From Asticcacaulis sp. AND118 (lineage in GTDB: Bacteria; Pseudomonadota; Alphaproteobacteria; Caulobacterales; Caulobacteraceae): a stretch of DNA of 64,000 bases. Shown here piece by piece: positions 1-8,462 of the stretch (within the stretch, counting starts at the first letter, position 1; the number at the start of each line of letters is the position of its first letter). Under the pieces are notes generated by a model, which searched no databases, was not told where the DNA came from, and worked only from the letters and a program-made list of their open reading frames with translations. Both the position numbers and the translations under genes were made by a program. Location of the stretch: positions 2,580,501 through 2,644,500 of the forward strand of contig NZ_CP084910.1 of the NCBI RefSeq assembly GCF_020535245.1. The letters are read 5' to 3'.

Positions 1-2740
1 CCTTGGTCACACCGCCGCCGCCGGACGGCTCGTAAGGTATGACCGCCGTGCGCTCGCTCACCGGCGTCAGGGTGAGGCAAGGCCGTTCGGCCAGATCGAT
101 TTCGACCACTCGGTAACGCAGGGCCTCGAACAGCACTTCGTCGCCCGTCTCGAAACGCAGCACATCCGCCGGCGACAGATCGAGCGTTACCGCCTCGCGC
201 ACGCCCCGCGCTTCATTAAGCGTCCGACCGACAAAGTCACGCGCCTGCGCCGCCGACAGGCTCAGCCCCAGATCGACCTGCATCAGGCTTCCGCCCGCCA
301 TATCCGAACGGGCATGAACCGCCTGCACCTGATAGTCGCGGTCGAGATCGTAACAGCGGAGCGTCAGGGCCGACGGCGCTTCGATCAGTTCACGCCGCGC
401 CAGTACCGGTTCGCGTTCATGATCGGCCAACGCATCGCGCGACAAGGCGATCGCGGTTTGCGCCCCGATTATCTTCAACCCGTCATTCGCTTCCGCCAGA
501 TCGAGCCCCAGGTAAGACAGGACAGGCTCCATCGCACTGGCGGCACTCATCGGCTGTTCGATAACATAGCCATCGATGACGCCTTCAACTTCGGAAACGT
601 CGATTTCCGACCCGACCTGTGCCGCGATTGCGCTCAGCAGATTTTTCGCGTCCGCCGACCCGACCCGGCCGTTCAGCCAGTGCCCGGTGCGCCAATTGCC
701 GCCGTCGCCCCATATCTCCGCACGTCGCGGAAAATCGGGGTAAGGCCGCGCATCCCAGCACCACACATTCATGCCCGACAGCATGGGTGCGCCGTAAACC
801 GTGCTGACCGGATTATTCGCCGGATCGGCGTAAAACCGGCTCAACGCCGTCAGGTAGGACCGCTGCGCCCGGTCGTCCCGCGCCCCCGTCGAATAGGGCG
901 GAACGGCGCTTTCGGACGATTTGGGATCGACAAACAGATTGGGCGCGTTCGGCCCCTTATCTATCGCGCCGCAGCCATATTCGACGAAACGGATCGGCTT
1001 GGATTGCGGTACCCAGTCTGTCGGCGCTGATTGCCGGATGCCGCCCGGACGATCATGGTGCGGGTTTGCCCACCAGCCCTGAATATCCTTCGGGCGGAAC
1101 ATCCAGTACTCACCGAACGCGCCATCGGCGATAGATGAACGGACCTGTCCGTCTTTGTCTTCTGATGACGCATAGTACCAGTCGAAACCCTCCCCGCCAC
1201 GCACGCGCGACGCCAGATAGGCCGGGTCGTAGATCGACTCGGCCTCTTCGGCATCAGTATGGTCGCCCTCGCGCCAGTCGGTCAGCGGCGCGTACCAGTC
1301 GATACCGACAAAATCTATGTCAGCATCGGCCCACAAGGGATCTAGATGAAAGACCGCGTGGTCGCCCGTATGATGCCCGAAATATTCGCTCCAGTCGGCG
1401 GCATAGGACAGCTTGGTGTCCGGCCCGACCACCGCGCGCACCTCTGCCGCCAACGCCTTCAACTGCGCCACCGCCGGATAGGTCAGGGCATCAGAACGGG
1501 TCGTCGTCACACCGCGCAGTTCCGACCCCAGCAGCACCGCATCGACGCCGCCCGCCTCGACGGCCAGCGCCGCCAGATGCCGCACGAAGCGGCGCAGCCC
1601 CCATCCTTCCGCCGCACCGAAAAACGCCGCCACATCGTCCGCCGCCTGCGCGGTCAGGTCGTGCGTCGATGCGATTCGCCCGCGCCAGGGAAAACCCGCG
1701 CAATCCATCAGAATGAACGGCACCAGCGTGACCTCATAGCCGCGCTGTTTCAGTACACGGATGGCCGCAATCACCGACGCGTCGGACGGCGTGCCGCCAT
1801 AGACCGGACGCCCGTCCTGCGTGCTGATCAGATGGGCTTCGTCACGCCCGATGCCGGCCACCGACCACACTTCGGGCCGCGTCCTCTTTACCGCCTGTTC
1901 GACGCCCGGACGGATGCGACAGGCACCGGCATCGAGGCCGTCGCCGAACCAGCTAATCGCCAGATTGACGCGCTTCACCTTCGGCAGGTGTGCCTCAAGC
2001 TGATCGAGCGAGACGAGAAAATCCGGCTGCCCGTCGGCATTATTTAACGTTTCCCAACGCGCCCCGCTCAAGCCCTCCAGCACGGCATTATGCGTCGTCG
2101 CATAGACGAACTCACCCGCGCCGGGGATCAGGCACACGCCGTCGATCAGCGTCTCCAGCCCGTCGCCCTGCGGCCGGTGAAACACCTCGACCGACAGGTT
2201 GGGCGGGCGATTGCCGAAGGCCGCCAGCGGCAGATCCTCGAACACCAGATAGGCCAGCCCGCGATAAGCCGGCGCATCGCCTTCGATGGCCACAATAAGC
2301 TCGTCCGGCATCTGGGTTTCTTCACCGCGATAGAGGCGATAAGACAAACCTGTCTGATCGAGCAACTGTCCGTCGGCCCAGATGCGTCCGATGCCGTCGA
2401 TCGGCCCTTCGCAAAGCCCCACGGCAAACGACAGCGAATAGCTGAAATTCTCGGTGCCCGGCGCAGTCTTCGAGGCGCGCGTGGTGCTGCGGTTTTCCCT
2501 CAACCGCGCGGCCCAGAGCACGGTTCCGGCAACGCGCCCGCGGCCATAGACCTGCTTGATCGGCGCGCCCTGATCGGCGGCGGTTATACGCACGCCTTCG
2601 AGGCGCGGACCGACCTGACGCACCGGCGAAAAGGTGCTGACCAGCGTCCGCTCGACCGCATTGCCGAGCAGCCCGCCGATGGCGCCACCAATGGGCCCGC
2701 CCAGCGCCGTCCCCAGCCCCATCAAGGTTAGTTGCGCCAT
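1..2740 (-). CDS. GTA host-specificity/tail-fibre protein (gp15-like, TIM-barrel domain), 3' end outside window
   Basis: The reading frame starts at an ATG ending at 2740 and stays open to base 1, so about 913 N-terminal residues are visible and the C-terminus lies to the left. The N-terminus is glycine-rich (GLGTALGGPIGG), as in GTA gp15. The middle matches the GTA TIM-barrel-like domain: HHTGD, HLDPLWADADIDFVGIDWY, GGEGFDWYYAS and NPVSTVYG motifs are readable. In Rhodobacter GTA this large protein belongs to the distal tail hub and fibre and contacts the host surface. It is the last visible gene of the minus-strand operon and overlaps the preceding NlpC/P60 gene by 13 bases. Confidence 0.85.
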   Translation of the reverse strand, partial: MAQLTLMGLGTALGGPIGGAIGGLLGNAVERTLVSTFSPVRQVGPRLEGVRITAADQGAPIKQVYGRGRVAGTVLWAARLRENRSTTRASKTAPGTENFSYSLSFAVGLCEGPIDGIGRIWADGQLLDQTGLSYRLYRGEETQMPDELIVAIEGDAPAYRGLAYLVFEDLPLAAFGNRPPNLSVEVFHRPQGDGLETLIDGVCLIPGAGEFVYATTHNAVLEGLSGARWETLNNADGQPDFLVSLDQLEAHLPKVKRVNLAISWFGDGLDAGACRIRPGVEQAVKRTRPEVWSVAGIGRDEAHLISTQDGRPVYGGTPSDASVIAAIRVLKQRGYEVTLVPFILMDCAGFPWRGRIASTHDLTAQAADDVAAFFGAAEGWGLRRFVRHLAALAVEAGGVDAVLLGSELRGVTTTRSDALTYPAVAQLKALAAEVRAVVGPDTKLSYAADWSEYFGHHTGDHAVFHLDPLWADADIDFVGIDWYAPLTDWREGDHTDAEEAESIYDPAYLASRVRGGEGFDWYYASSEDKDGQVRSSIADGAFGEYWMFRPKDIQGWWANPHHDRPGGIRQSAPTDWVPQSKPIRFVEYGCGAIDKGPNAPNLFVDPKSSESAVPPYSTGARDDRAQRSYLTALSRFYADPANNPVSTVYGAPMLSGMNVWCWDARPYPDFPRRAEIWGDGGNWRTGHWLNGRVGSADAKNLLSAIAAQVGSEIDVSEVEGVIDGYVIEQPMSAASAMEPVLSYLGLDLAEANDGLKIIGAQTAIALSRDALADHEREPVLARRELIEAPSALTLRCYDLDRDYQVQAVHARSDMAGGSLMQVDLGLSLSAAQARDFVGRTLNEARGVREAVTLDLSPADVLRFETGDEVLFEALRYRVVEIDLAERPCLTLTPVSERTAVIPYEPSGGGGVTK

Positions 2741-3255
2741 GATAAATCTCTTTGAAAAGTCCCTCCCCGAATTTTAGGAGAGGTGCCGCCAAAGGCGACG
2801 GTGGGGTTAAAATCAGGTGCAACCGGAAACGCATATGCCCCGCACAGATGCCTTCGCCACCAGCGCCCCAGCCAGGTTTCCGTCACCGCGTGACCCCAAT
2901 AGGCATGGATCAGTTGCGCGCGCGGATCGTAGACGCTACCCGCGCTGAGGATGGCCGTGTGCTTGGCGACGGCATTATCCCGCATACGGAAGATCAGCAC
3001 ATCACCGGCCCGCGCTTCGACTAACGGCAATGGCTCCAGCCAGCGATCGAAAGCCGCTCTCAGCCTTTCTGTCGCCCCGACTTCCGCCCAGTCGCCTGTA
3101 TAGGCCGGAACCGCACAGGGCTCGCGGCTGTACAAACCGCGCCATACGCCGCGCACCAGCCCCAGACAATCGCAGCCGACACGGCGCACGCTTTGTCCGT
3201 GCTGATAGGGCGTGCCCAGCCAGAGGCGCGCTTCGGCCAAAGCCTGCGCCCTCAT
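2728..3255 (-). CDS. GTA NlpC/P60 peptidase (gp14-like)
   Basis: A 175-residue protein beginning MRAQALAEARLWLGTPY. The catalytic Cys lies in GCDCLGLVRG and the His in KHTAIL, the usual NlpC/P60 layout. GTA gp14 is a tail-associated cell-wall peptidase thought to open peptidoglycan for DNA entry. The ATG at 3255 gives the 4-base ATGA overlap with the upstream gene, so I prefer it to longer starts. Family members usually end near the GAYAFP motif. Here about 25 extra residues follow, and bases 2759-2811 that encode most of them are a copy of the palindromic intergenic repeat, so the tail is probably repeat-derived. Confidence 0.85.
   Translation of the reverse strand: MRAQALAEARLWLGTPYQHGQSVRRVGCDCLGLVRGVWRGLYSREPCAVPAYTGDWAEVGATERLRAAFDRWLEPLPLVEARAGDVLIFRMRDNAVAKHTAILSAGSVYDPRAQLIHAYWGHAVTETWLGRWWRRHLCGAYAFPVAPDFNPTVAFGGTSPKIRGGTFQRDLSWRN
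2759..2811. repeat. Palindromic intergenic-type repeat half, inside the NlpC/P60 3' end
   Basis: The segment reads ccctccccgaattttaggag followed by aggtgccgcc...ggtgggg, the same stem type found between genes elsewhere in the window. It is translated in-frame as the C-terminal extension of the peptidase. Confidence 0.75.
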
Positions 3256-3914
3256 GACCGACCACCGCGCGACGCGCCGTCGAGGGCATCGCCCGAACGC
3301 GGATAAAGGGTGACGAAATCTTCGCCCGGCAGATCCGGAAATCCGCGAAAATTGACCACATTGGCGAACAGGTCGCGGCAGGTCGCATAGCGCTTGTCGC
3401 AGGTGCCTGCCGGATCGCTCAGACCGCAGCGCGCGTCCCCCAAACGTGCATCGCACAAAGGCGTATAGCGCCGTCCGATGATGCGCTGAAGTCGGGCGGC
3501 CGGCCCTTCGATATGGGCGACGAACGCAGCCTGATCCTGACCGCGCATTTCGATACGCGCCAGCCTGCCCGACCCCATCGCCACAAAGTGCCGCGTGTCG
3601 GTCCAGTCGACCACATAGGTAGCGATTCGCGCGCCGTCATACAGGCCAGCGCGGATGTCCTCGGCGCTTAAAGCCGCTGCCGACAGCACGCCAGAGACAG
3701 ACCTGTCTCCACTTTCCAACCCCAGTTCACCGTGCGCCGTTCCGGCGGCCCAGCCGCTGCCGGCAACGCACACGACATCCTGAAACCACAGATCGCGGTC
3801 GTGATCGGTGAAGCCCATCTGTTCGCCGTCGTCGCGCGTCAGTATCCACGCATGGCAAAGCTTCGCCGCGCCGCCGGTCAGGGCGGCGGAAATGGCTGCG
3901 GGTATATCGCGCAT
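3252..3914 (-). CDS. GTA DUF2163 / BR0599-type tail hub protein (gp13-like), shortened
   Basis: The 220-residue protein starts MRDIPAAISAALTGGAAKLCHAW and contains FTDHDRDL, CDARLGDARCG and CDKRYATCRDLFANVVNFRGFP, hallmarks of DUF2163 tail proteins that carry an iron-sulfur-type Cys set in GTA hubs. From memory, family members are nearer 290 residues, with a beta-rich stretch of about 60-70 residues between LGDARCG and CDKR. Here only SDPAGT separates them, so an internal in-frame deletion is likely. It sits between the DUF2460 gene and the NlpC gene as in other GTAs. Confidence 0.85.
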   Translation of the reverse strand: MRDIPAAISAALTGGAAKLCHAWILTRDDGEQMGFTDHDRDLWFQDVVCVAGSGWAAGTAHGELGLESGDRSVSGVLSAAALSAEDIRAGLYDGARIATYVVDWTDTRHFVAMGSGRLARIEMRGQDQAAFVAHIEGPAARLQRIIGRRYTPLCDARLGDARCGLSDPAGTCDKRYATCRDLFANVVNFRGFPDLPGEDFVTLYPRSGDALDGASRGGRS

Positions 3915-3944
3915 GATATCCTCAGATTGTCAGGAAAAAGCCGG

Positions 3945-4553
3945 TCATACCCGGATTTCGATCAACGGTATGGCCACCACCCGCCCAGCATCGAACCCTT
4001 CCAGCGTCAGGTCGATACGGTCGGCGTCGAAGCGCACCGGCACGTCGAAACGGAAGCCGGCGGACACGATCGCACCTTCAGCCGGCGCGGCATCGAAGGT
4101 GACCATGCCCGTCGTGTGATCGACGCTGAAACCGGCACTCTGTTCGACCCCGTTCAGTGCCACCGACACGCTGCCTTCCACCGGCTTGCGGATGGGCCGC
4201 ACCACGGTGCCATAGGTCTTGAGAAGTTGAAACGCACGCGTCGCGCCATCCGCCGTAGCGATGACCTGATCGAGCGGGTCGACGCTCTCGCCCTCGCCGC
4301 TGGTGCCGTCGGTAAAGTCGCGAAAGCGAAACCCGTATAACGGCCCTTCGCGCGCCTCGAAGAAACTCAGCAGCGCCGCCGCATCGGCCATACGCCGGAT
4401 GCCGGCGCCGATCAGGTAGCGCCGCCGCCCCAGCGCCCAGGCGCTGATGCGTTGCTCATACCCCGACGCCAGCGTGGTGACGCGCACGCGCCGCTCGATC
4501 CCGGCCCCCGACCCGAAGGCCAGACGCGCCGGAAAGGTGACTTCATGGAACAT
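3945..4553 (-). CDS. GTA DUF2460 distal tail protein (gp12-like)
   Basis: A 202-residue protein starting MFHEVTFPARLAFGSGAGIERR, with GYEQRISAWALGRRRYLIG and FFEAREGPLYGFRFRDFTD, which are characteristic of DUF2460 and the TIGR02217 GTA family. It is the distal tail protein that joins the tail tube to the hub. Length and motifs are normal. It begins three bases after the tape-measure gene ends, within the same operon. Confidence 0.9.
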   Translation of the reverse strand: MFHEVTFPARLAFGSGAGIERRVRVTTLASGYEQRISAWALGRRRYLIGAGIRRMADAAALLSFFEAREGPLYGFRFRDFTDGTSGEGESVDPLDQVIATADGATRAFQLLKTYGTVVRPIRKPVEGSVSVALNGVEQSAGFSVDHTTGMVTFDAAPAEGAIVSAGFRFDVPVRFDADRIDLTLEGFDAGRVVAIPLIEIRV

Positions 4554-4556
4554 GGC

Positions 4557-5075
4557 CTACCTCGATCCCATGCGCGCCGCGCGTTGCAAGGCGGCGGCGA
4601 TCTGCGCCTCCGATCGGACAAGACCGTCTTGTCCACCCGACATATTCAAAGTCAGATTGATCGTCGCACCGGTCGCAGTTTCGATCTGTCCCGCGGTCGC
4701 CGGGCGGAACCATTCCGGCCCGCGCTCACCGACCAGATAGGCGCCGCCTGCGGTCACCGGACCGCCATCGGCGCGCGCGCCGGCAAAGCCGCCCAGACCG
4801 GCAAAGACTTCACCTAACACGGACGACAGCGAACCGCCGCCCGATACGCCACCTGCGGCATTGACGGCAGTCATCAGTGCCGAAGCCAGTTCACCCAGAC
4901 TGATTTCGCCGTCCCTGGCCGCGCGGCCCAGACTGCGCGCCAGCGACTCCCCGGCCTTACCGAAGGCCGCTTCGATGCTCGCCGCCGTTTCCTCCGCCGG
5001 GCCCTTCAGCGCCTGCAGGGCGACAGCCGCCTCATTGGCCTGTTGCGTCAGGCCATTCAAACCGGATTCAGTCAT
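4557..5075 (-). CDS. GTA tape-measure-like tail protein (gp11-like)
   Basis: A 172-residue protein whose first half is helical and Ala/Glu-rich. The second half contains RADGGPVTAGGAYLVGERGPEWF and ends in a low-complexity INLTLNMSGG strand, the typical C-terminus of phage and GTA tail tape-measure proteins. GTAs have short tails and correspondingly short tape measures of about 200 residues, so the length is normal. It overlaps the small chaperone gene by 8 bases. Confidence 0.85.
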   Translation of the reverse strand: MTESGLNGLTQQANEAAVALQALKGPAEETAASIEAAFGKAGESLARSLGRAARDGEISLGELASALMTAVNAAGGVSGGGSLSSVLGEVFAGLGGFAGARADGGPVTAGGAYLVGERGPEWFRPATAGQIETATGATINLTLNMSGGQDGLVRSEAQIAAALQRAARMGSR

Positions 5076-5241
5076 CGGGAAACGCCCTCTTCAAAGCTTC
5101 AAAATCATCGCGCGGCAGAACGCGTGCACTTGGCGACGCCGTCAGCCACACCCATTCGCGCCAGCTCAAGCGCCAGAAATCGGCGGGCGACAGGTGCAAA
5201 TCGCGCACGGCGACGCGCATCATCGCGCCCCAGTCAGTCAT
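5068..5241 (-). CDS. GTA small tail assembly chaperone (rcc01693-like, phage_TAC_6 type)
   Basis: A 57-residue frame read directly from the sequence: it starts MTDWGAMMRVAVRDLHLSP, continues PADFWRLSWREWVWLT and ends RAFPDD, stop at 5068-5070. The conserved DFWRLSWREW core matches the small tail assembly chaperone found between gp10 and gp11 in GTA clusters. Its start overlaps the gp10 stop and its end overlaps the tape-measure start, so it is translationally coupled to both. It is short enough to be missed by length cut-offs. Confidence 0.8.
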   Translation of the reverse strand: MTDWGAMMRVAVRDLHLSPADFWRLSWREWVWLTASPSARVLPRDDFEALKRAFPDD

Positions 5242-5524
5242 CGCCGTTCATCGCGCGAAATGCCGCCACGATGGCCGCGACCGCTTCGCCCAGGGTGACG
5301 GTTTCGACGGCGGGCAAGGCGTCCCGCGACAGCGCGCGCAGCACGGTCAGCACATCCTGCGCCCCCATCTGCGCGAGGCTCTGCGACAGGGCGGTAAAGC
5401 CGCGCACGCCGAAATGCGCTTCCAGTTGCGCCAGCGCCCCCAGCGTCACGCACAGGCGCACCGTCGCACCGCCGAGCGACGCAAGCACTTCGCCGCGCGC
5501 GGCATTGACCGGATCAGAGCGCAT
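5234..5524 (-). CDS. GTA gp10-like tail chaperone
   Basis: A 96-residue protein starting MRSDPVNAARGEVLASLGG. It includes RLCVTLGALAQLEAHFGVRG, the GTA-gp10 (PF11836) core, which is probably a tail assembly factor. The start overlaps the major tail protein's end by 11 bases. Length and order match other GTA clusters. Confidence 0.85.
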   Translation of the reverse strand: MRSDPVNAARGEVLASLGGATVRLCVTLGALAQLEAHFGVRGFTALSQSLAQMGAQDVLTVLRALSRDALPAVETVTLGEAVAAIVAAFRAMNGDD

Positions 5525-5921
5525 CGAAGCCCACCTCGCCCGCCGAAGCCAGCGTCAGGGCAAAGGTCGCCTCACCATCGTGCTCGCCGGCATATTCCAG
5601 CGCCGCGATCAGAAACGCGCCGGTGAAGATGCCGAAGCCCGGCACGACGATCTGCCAGTTGCGTGCGGTCTGAGCGAAAAACGCATCGCGCATCTGCGCG
5701 TCGGATGCCGCATCCTTGAATACGCCGGAGCCGGACACCGACAGCGACTTCACGCCCGCTCCGGCCAGCAATTCGCGCCAGCCGTTCGGGCTGTCGGAAT
5801 CGGTGACGTCGACGGCGCGGGCATTGAGCGACACGGTGCGCGCCCGCAGTCCCGCCACGGTGACGAAACCCGTCCCGTCCGAGATTTTCAGCAGCATGTC
5901 GCGGCCTTTTTGCAGGGTCAT
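5514..5921 (-). CDS. GTA major tail tube protein (gp9-like, TP901-1 family)
   Basis: A 135-residue protein starting MTLQKGRDMLLKISDGTGFVT. RARTVSLNARAVDVT, followed by a GWRELL segment, is typical of TP901-1 type major tail proteins, which polymerise into the tail tube. Its ATG overlaps the gp8 stop by one base (TGATG), pointing to translational coupling. Confidence 0.88.
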   Translation of the reverse strand: MTLQKGRDMLLKISDGTGFVTVAGLRARTVSLNARAVDVTDSDSPNGWRELLAGAGVKSLSVSGSGVFKDAASDAQMRDAFFAQTARNWQIVVPGFGIFTGAFLIAALEYAGEHDGEATFALTLASAGEVGFDAL

Positions 5922-6334
5922 CAGGCGATCCTTTCCGTCACGGCGCGCAGACGCACCAGCCCGTAGACCGTTCTGTCTGCCCCTCGAAACACATCGAGAT
6001 AGGTGATGCGCAGACTGACCAGATGCTGATCATCCAGAGCCACCTGCGCCTGATCGAGCGCCACGCGCAGTTCGCTGGCGATGGCGCGCGCCTCTTCGGT
6101 GCCGTCGAAATCCGACACCACGCGCAGCGTTACCACCTGTTCGGTGGCATCGACGCCGATTCCGCCAAACGGCTGGGCTTCGACACGATCGACAAGTACA
6201 TAGGGATAGATCGGCTCCGGCGGCACAACGTCATGCACGCGCACCGTCGCGCCGAGCCAGGTTTTCAGAGGCGTATGCGCCTTCAAATGCGCGATCAGCC
6301 CTTTTTGCAGATCGCGTAGGGGGTCGAGCGGCAT
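5921..6334 (-). CDS. GTA DUF3168 tail terminator protein (gp8-like)
   Basis: A 137-residue protein starting MPLDPLRDLQKGLIAHLKAH. It contains VRVHDVVPPEPIYPYVLVDRVEAQP, characteristic of DUF3168 tail-completion proteins. A longer frame begins six codons upstream, but AAAGGAGG lies seven bases before the ATG at 6334 and overlaps that upstream ATG, so the shorter start is chosen. It follows gp7 by one base. Confidence 0.87.
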   Translation of the reverse strand: MPLDPLRDLQKGLIAHLKAHTPLKTWLGATVRVHDVVPPEPIYPYVLVDRVEAQPFGGIGVDATEQVVTLRVVSDFDGTEEARAIASELRVALDQAQVALDDQHLVSLRITYLDVFRGADRTVYGLVRLRAVTERIA

Positions 6335-6335
6335 G

Positions 6336-6659
6336 TCACCGCCTCCTTTCAACAGTTATCAGGATTTGTGCGTCGGCATCGGCCGACACAGACAGGACGG
6401 TCCAGTCTTCACCGCGGGTAGTCAGCACGCTGCCGCGCACGGCGGAGGCGGCGGAGCGGCAGGTAAATTCCGCATACTGACGAAGCCGCGAAGGCGCGTC
6501 GCCGGAAACGCCGTCCGAAGGCGTTCGCGGGGCAAAATCACCCCAGGTCACACCCTCGAACTGCCGCGTTTCCGTGACGCCGCCAAAGGGCGTTTCTGTG
6601 CGGACGATCGTAAACACCCGCGCCGGGGTTTTCAGTTGCGCAGTGCGAAGCCGGCTCAC
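6336..6659 (-). CDS. GTA head-tail adaptor / stopper (gp7-like)
   Basis: A 107-residue protein starting MSRLRTAQLKTPARVFTIVR, with GGVTETRQFEGVTWGDFAPRT and a C-terminal EDWTVLSVSADADAQILIT strand. This is the fold pattern of phage head-completion (gp16/SPP1-like) adaptors in GTAs. Its start overlaps the gp6 stop by four bases (ATGA). Confidence 0.85.
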   Translation of the reverse strand: MSRLRTAQLKTPARVFTIVRTETPFGGVTETRQFEGVTWGDFAPRTPSDGVSGDAPSRLRQYAEFTCRSAASAVRGSVLTTRGEDWTVLSVSADADAQILITVERRR

Positions 6660-6925
6660 AGCCGCACCTCACGATAGGGCGTGATCCACGGCTCAAGCCC
6701 TTCGAGTGAGACGCCACCTTCGCCGCGCGTTTCATAGGCGCGCGCCACCAGATCGAGCACGGCCAGCCGCAACGGCGCGGGAGACGCCTCATCGAGGGTC
6801 AGGCCCAGCGCCGTTTCCAGCCGCGCCACGGCAGCGGCGATGAAGGTGGCGATCAGCGTGTCCTCGTCGTCGTGAGACACGCGCAAGAACAGCTTCGCCT
6901 CAGTGAGCGAAACAGGATCGGACAT
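6656..6925 (-). CDS. GTA head-tail connector (gp6-like)
   Basis: An 89-residue protein starting MSDPVSLTEAKLFLRVSHDD. The SLTEAKxFLRVxHxxEDxLI pattern is the signature of gp6-like head-tail connectors. The longer upstream frame reads into the palindromic repeat at 6943, so the ATG at 6925 (preceded by GGAG) is the more likely start. It is separated from the capsid gene by that repeat pair, so transcription must cross a large hairpin. Confidence 0.85.
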   Translation of the reverse strand: MSDPVSLTEAKLFLRVSHDDEDTLIATFIAAAVARLETALGLTLDEASPAPLRLAVLDLVARAYETRGEGGVSLEGLEPWITPYREVRL

Positions 6926-6942
6926 GGGGGGAGCTCCGCTTA

Positions 6943-7116
6943 TACCTCCCCAACGTGTTGGGGAGGGGGACCGCACGAGCCGAAGGCGAGATGCGGTGGT
7001 GGGGGTTATTGATTAGGTTCAACGACCGAGTGTGCGGATAGGTTGGCAAGATACCCCACCACCACATCTCGCCTTCGGCTCGTGCGGTCTCCCTCCCCGG
7101 CAAAGCCAGGGAGGTA
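6943..7116. repeat. Large inverted pair of palindromic repeats (type A)
   Basis: The left copy begins tacctccccaacgtgttggg and continues gaccgcacgagccgaaggcg. The right copy is its reverse complement, ending cctccccggcaaagccaggg aggta. About 45 bases of unrelated sequence lie between. RNA from either strand would fold into a long stem with an internal hairpin at each end. It lies inside the GTA operon between capsid and gp6. Confidence 0.85.
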
Positions 7117-7124
7117 TGTAGCCG

Positions 7125-8333
7125 TTAGCTCGCCGCGATCTTCAGCACCTTGATCGCATCGAAGTTCTGCACGCCGCCACCGACGCGCTTGGTGGTGTAG
7201 AACAGCACATAGGGCTTGGCCGAATAGGGGTCGCGCAGCACGCTCAGGCCGGCGCGATCGACGATCAGATAGCCGCGCGCGAAGTCACCGAAGGCCACCG
7301 GCGTGGCGTTGGCGGCGATGTCCGGCATGGCCTCGATCTCCTGCACCGGATAACCGAGCAGTTGCGGCAGTTGCCCCGCCTGCTGGGTCGGTTGCCAGAC
7401 ATAGTGACCGTCGGCGTCCTTGAATTTGCGAATCGTAGCCGCCGTGCGACGATTCATCACGAAGTGCGCGTTCGGACGATACTGCGCCGCCGGAGTGTAG
7501 ATCAGGTCCATCAGCGCGTCGGTCGGCGCAGAACTGGCGAAGCCGGAAGCCGCGCCGCTGGCCACATAGCCGATCTGCCCCCAGGCCGCCGACGCATTGG
7601 CCACGGTGGTGTAGCTGAGGAAGCCGCGCGGTTTGTTCGTGCCGTCGCCGGAGACGAAGGCCGCCGTTTCCTGCGCGGCGAAGCTGTCCTCGATTTCAGC
7701 GGCCAGCCATTCGTCGAGATTGATAAAGCTGTCGTCCAGCAGGGCCTGCGTCGCGGCAGGCGAGGCGTAAAGCTCGGCCGCCGGAAACTCCATCAGCGAC
7801 AGGGTCGCCGGGTCGGTTTCCGGGCGCGAGGCCGTTTCGGCGACCCAGCCGGCGGCAACACCCGCGGTCGAGATCGGCTTGCGGAAGGTGGTCGAACTGA
7901 CCGTGCGCACGGTCGCCAGCGAGCGCAGGGGCGACACCTGCGCCAGACGACGCTCGATGAAACGTTCCGTCTCGTAGGGCGCCAGCGCGCCGGACCCCGA
8001 AGCGGTCGAAAGCCCGGCCTTCAGCTCCACCGTCACGCGGCCCGAACGCATATAGCCGTCCCAGGCGGCCTTGACCTCGTCCGGCTGCGCCTGTGCGGCG
8101 GACAGTTCCGGGCGCGACGTGTGGCTCATCAGGCGCTCGAGGCGCGACTGCGCCGTTTGCAGACCCTGTTCGATGCGCTCGACCTTGTCGTCGATCAGCG
8201 GATCGGACTGCTTCTTTTCCAGCGCACTGAGGCGCTGATCATTGGCGGTCTTGAAGGCTTCGAAGGCCGTCAGGACTTCGTGCAGCACGGTGCGCACTTC
8301 GGTCGATGCGACCGCGTGTTTGGTTTCTTTCAT
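7125..8333 (-). CDS. GTA major capsid protein (gp5-like, HK97 fold)
   Basis: The 402-residue protein has an N-terminal coiled-coil scaffold segment (about residues 10-85, including RIEQGLQTAQSRLERLMS). The mature HK97 shell domain contains FRKPISTAGVAAGWVAET, LDEWLAAEIEDSFA, FVSGDGTNKPRGFL and a C-terminal FYTTKRVGGGVQNFDAIKVLK. In RcGTA the leader is removed by the gp4 protease. The frame is intact and of normal length, so the shell gene does not look decayed. Confidence 0.92.
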   Translation of the reverse strand: MKETKHAVASTEVRTVLHEVLTAFEAFKTANDQRLSALEKKQSDPLIDDKVERIEQGLQTAQSRLERLMSHTSRPELSAAQAQPDEVKAAWDGYMRSGRVTVELKAGLSTASGSGALAPYETERFIERRLAQVSPLRSLATVRTVSSTTFRKPISTAGVAAGWVAETASRPETDPATLSLMEFPAAELYASPAATQALLDDSFINLDEWLAAEIEDSFAAQETAAFVSGDGTNKPRGFLSYTTVANASAAWGQIGYVASGAASGFASSAPTDALMDLIYTPAAQYRPNAHFVMNRRTAATIRKFKDADGHYVWQPTQQAGQLPQLLGYPVQEIEAMPDIAANATPVAFGDFARGYLIVDRAGLSVLRDPYSAKPYVLFYTTKRVGGGVQNFDAIKVLKIAAS

Positions 8334-8348
8334 CTATGTCTCCTAAAA

Positions 8349-8462
8349 CCCCCTCTCCCTTGAGGGAGAGGGTTGGGGTGAGGGGGAGCCACACCTTGAG
8401 AGGTACTCCCCCTCATCCGGCGTCGCTCCGCTCCGCCACCTTCTCCCTCAAGGGAGAAGGGA
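8349..8462. repeat. Inverted pair of palindromic repeats (type B)
   Basis: The left part reads cccctctcccttgagggaga followed by ggggtgaggggga. The right part reads ccccctcatccggcgtcgct and closes with ttctccctcaagggagaagg. Each half carries its own CTCCCTxxAGGGAG palindrome. The right half supplies the last codons and stop of the protease gene. Confidence 0.8.

Noticed and set aside
6943-7116. The inverted palindromic pairs considered as CRISPR arrays
   Set aside because: Copies are in inverted pairs and scattered, not direct repeats with regular spacers, and no cas gene is present.
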